From JAWLDA01 sp041686855 (GTDB taxonomy: Bacteria; Bacillota; Limnochordia; DTU080; RSA5): DNA of 64,000 nucleotides. The stretch covers positions 372,001 through 436,000 of the forward strand of contig JAWLDA010000002.1 of NCBI GenBank assembly GCA_041686855.1, given 5' to 3'. Shown in pieces: positions 62,198 to 64,000 of the stretch (the first letter of the stretch is position 1; every line of letters starts with the position of its first letter). Below the pieces are notes generated by a model. That model searched no databases. It was not told where the DNA came from and saw nothing but the letters and a program-made list of their open reading frames with translations. Made by a program: the position numbers and the translations under genes.

Positions 62198-63565
62198 TTA
62201 TCCGACCAGCGCCTGTTGATCGCTGAACAACTGCGATAGCAGGCGCTGAGCCGTTTCAACTAAAATCCTTTCAGCACCGACGCCGACCGGAGTACCCGAT
62301 CCGGCCCATGTTTCGTACCCACCTTCGTTGGTCAATGCCTTGTCCGTAGCAATGTATCCAAGGCTGTCGTTTGAGAGCCCGACCACAAACGTGTCTGTCG
62401 ACGGGGCGTCACTCTTAATCGCTAACCCAATCTCGACGAAAATCTCACCCGGCAAAGCAACCCAAGCCGACCCGCCAATGCGCAGCGCTTGCACCTCTGT
62501 GTCAATATGTGAGGGAAAGTCTGCCAGCCGAAGCACGTGATCGGCGTAGACCGGGCGCAACGTCTTGGGGATGGGTTGTCCGACCACGTAACTAAAGGGT
62601 CCTTGGTCGGGGCGTGGATCGTTACCGGCGAGAATCTGCTTTGCGACGGCGACATCTTCCGGAGTGACGCGCTTCGTCGGCAGTTGGACAGGAGTTGTCA
62701 CCGCTCGCACGACCGCCGTATCCTCCATCCGCATCCGCCCCATCACTTTCAGTACTTCCCCGGCAAGGGCCGTCGCGACACGGTGGGCTTGTTTGTGTCC
62801 GCGGAGTTGGTTGGAGTCAAACGGATTCACGTTGTTGATCTGGCCTGAGGTGCCATTTAACAAGAGGGGAATACACCCTTCACCCAAGTGTCGCCGCATG
62901 ATCTGCGCGAAGTGGCCGTAGTAATCGGCCGACACAGCGTTGGAGTTGTCGGTGCCCACATAGTGGAGGCTGAACTGCGTCACAACAGCCAATGGACGCC
63001 CCTCTAGATTCTCAATGTAGAGGACTCCTACGGTCGGGTCGATCGGACTCACCGCTTCTACGATATCCGGATTCCCTTTCCCCGGATTCATGCGGACCGA
63101 CCCGTCTCTCATACGATAGCGCCGGCAGAAACTGATATCGTGCTGCTCCCCCTGTCCCCATGCAAGTCGCGCCGGTTGCAGACGACGATCGGCCAAACGG
63201 ACGCAGTCGGCCACTCGAGTGACCAGCCAGGTCATGTACGCCTCTTCTCGCTGTACCGCGTGCGTCGAGCGAGGTGACGGGCCCGTGTGCGTATGCGTAC
63301 ATCCAATCATCACACTCTCGGGCGGGATGTCTGTGTGCTCAGCAATGAGTGCACGAATGTTTTGTACGTCCTGGCGCAGGATCGAGATTAGGTCGAGCGC
63401 CACGATGGCTACCTTTTGCGTTCCATCGTCAACTACAACCGCTTTGGCGTGCAGCGGGTCGTGAACGTCCTCGGCGTAACGTGGGTGAAACGAGCCGGCG
63501 AGCGTGATGCCCAGAGGTGGTGTGATGTCCACCTGAGCCGCACCGGCATGAATTGGATGCGCCAT
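62198..63565 (-). CDS. Neutral/alkaline ceramidase-like hydrolase
   Basis: 455 residues from ATG 63565, preceded by AGGAGAGGAG. The family opening GAAQVDITPPLGITLAGS, zinc-site HTHTGPSP, SLHYVG and the NGTSGQINN loop with its nucleophile-region serine fit the neutral/alkaline non-lysosomal ceramidase N-terminal domain. The C-terminal Ig-like part of true ceramidases is missing, as in many bacterial relatives whose substrates are unknown. No signal peptide. Followed upstream by a paralogue. Confidence 0.85.
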   Translation of the reverse strand: MAHPIHAGAAQVDITPPLGITLAGSFHPRYAEDVHDPLHAKAVVVDDGTQKVAIVALDLISILRQDVQNIRALIAEHTDIPPESVMIGCTHTHTGPSPRSTHAVQREEAYMTWLVTRVADCVRLADRRLQPARLAWGQGEQHDISFCRRYRMRDGSVRMNPGKGNPDIVEAVSPIDPTVGVLYIENLEGRPLAVVTQFSLHYVGTDNSNAVSADYYGHFAQIMRRHLGEGCIPLLLNGTSGQINNVNPFDSNQLRGHKQAHRVATALAGEVLKVMGRMRMEDTAVVRAVTTPVQLPTKRVTPEDVAVAKQILAGNDPRPDQGPFSYVVGQPIPKTLRPVYADHVLRLADFPSHIDTEVQALRIGGSAWVALPGEIFVEIGLAIKSDAPSTDTFVVGLSNDSLGYIATDKALTNEGGYETWAGSGTPVGVGAERILVETAQRLLSQLFSDQQALVG

Positions 63566-63605
63566 TGCTGCTGGAACTCCTCTCCTGAAACCAGTTATAC
63601 GTTCG

Positions 63606-64000
63606 TCATCCCGCGCTTCGTTGGGAGGATGCCGCGAAGAGTTGTGCCACGACGCCCCTAGCCACGTCGATGGTGGCCGCTTCGGCTCCGGTTCCGACCG
63701 GATTACTCGGCGCCCCCCAAGTCTCGTAGCCACCCTCCTTTAATTGCGCCTTGTCCGTCGGGATGTAACCAAGATTGTCGTTGGCCAGGTTGAGAACGAA
63801 CGTGAAAGGCGACGGCGAATCTGCAGAAATGGCGAAGCCGATCTCAGTAAAGGTCTGCCCGGGCAGACCCACCCAGACCGACTCCCCGACGCGGATTGCC
63901 TGGACTTCGGAGTGCAGGTTCTTAGGCATGTCATTCAGGCGAATGAGGTGGCGGGCGTAGACCGGACGCATTCGCTCCGGAATCGGTTGCCCGACGATAT
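63606..64000 (-). CDS. Second ceramidase-like hydrolase, 5' part outside window
   Basis: The last ~130 residues, from VGQPIPERMRPV at the window edge to SSQRSAG. They closely parallel the C-terminal part of the neighbouring gene (VGQPIPKTLRPVYADH; NDSLGYIATDKA versus NDNLGYIPTDKA), so the two are tandem paralogues. The stop is 40 bases before the start of the next copy. N-terminal half not visible. Confidence 0.85.
   Translation of the reverse strand, partial: IVGQPIPERMRPVYARHLIRLNDMPKNLHSEVQAIRVGESVWVGLPGQTFTEIGFAISADSPSPFTFVLNLANDNLGYIPTDKAQLKEGGYETWGAPSNPVGTGAEAATIDVARGVVAQLFAASSQRSAG

Noticed and set aside
1..64000. CRISPR arrays, insertion sequences, tRNA or rRNA genes
   Set aside because: No regularly spaced repeats, transposase motifs, tRNA T-arm consensus in a cloverleaf context, or rRNA sequence was seen.

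Overview
The window looks like a chromosomal segment of a Bacillota (Firmicutes), from a lineage other than the well-studied Bacillus species. The evidence is the gene order around the ribosomal superoperon (rplQ-ecfA1-ecfA2-ecfT-truA-rplM-rpsI, and adk-map-KOW protein-infA-rpmJ), a YpiB/ReoY-type protein, a zinc-binding (type Z) S14, and sigma-A-like promoters (TTGACA, 17-18 bp, TAnAAT-type). Zinc-ribbon forms of S4, L33, L36 and adenylate kinase are kept. No rRNA, tRNA, transposase or CRISPR array was seen.

Layout. 1-2836 (minus): a secreted subtilisin-like lipoprotein running off the left edge, translationally coupled to a fused MoaD-MoaE molybdopterin synthase, then KDPG aldolase. 2959-6672: a membrane protein joining a degenerate JAB/MPN domain to an external LysM domain, signal peptidase I, a YpiB/ReoY-like protein and a PhnP-like metallo-hydrolase. 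6709-11557 (minus): an error-prone translesion cassette (ImuB-like Y-family protein, a DUF6504-like small protein, DnaE2) behind a strong promoter carrying two LexA-box-like sites. 11616-12371: an SDR protein that has lost three of its four catalytic residues. 12546-19636 (plus): a LolA-like secreted protein, an RND exporter, two small proteins and a class A penicillin-binding protein.

19648-56373 (minus) is the translation/transcription superregion in several transcription units: rplM-rpsI; S10-spc-alpha continuing into ecf and truA; rpoB-rpoC-L7Ae-rpsL-rpsG-fusA-tuf; rplJ-rplL with an L10 leader and attenuator; rpmG-secE-nusG-rplK-rplA; and a second tuf interrupted by a 100-N scaffold gap. 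By comparison with the first tuf copy the gap stands for about 997 bp, so true distances beyond it are about 0.9 kb longer. rpoB carries a long acidic C-terminal tail and has its own promoter and a ~300-nt leader with possible alternative structures.

56679-60937 (minus) is a nitrogen-oxide module: copper nitrite reductase NirK, a Crp/Fnr regulator without FNR cysteines, a tandem DUF2249 protein, a multi-helix His-rich membrane protein and a MIP18-type Fe-S assembly factor. A divergent cupin gene and an isolated NuoI-like ferredoxin follow, then two tandem ceramidase-like hydrolases, the second cut by the right edge.

Best candidates for undescribed biology are the JAB-TM-LysM protein, the rpoB leader RNA, the LexA-controlled ImuB/DUF6504/DnaE2 cassette, and the acidic RpoB tail. 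All calls come from reading the sequence by eye; no database search was run.
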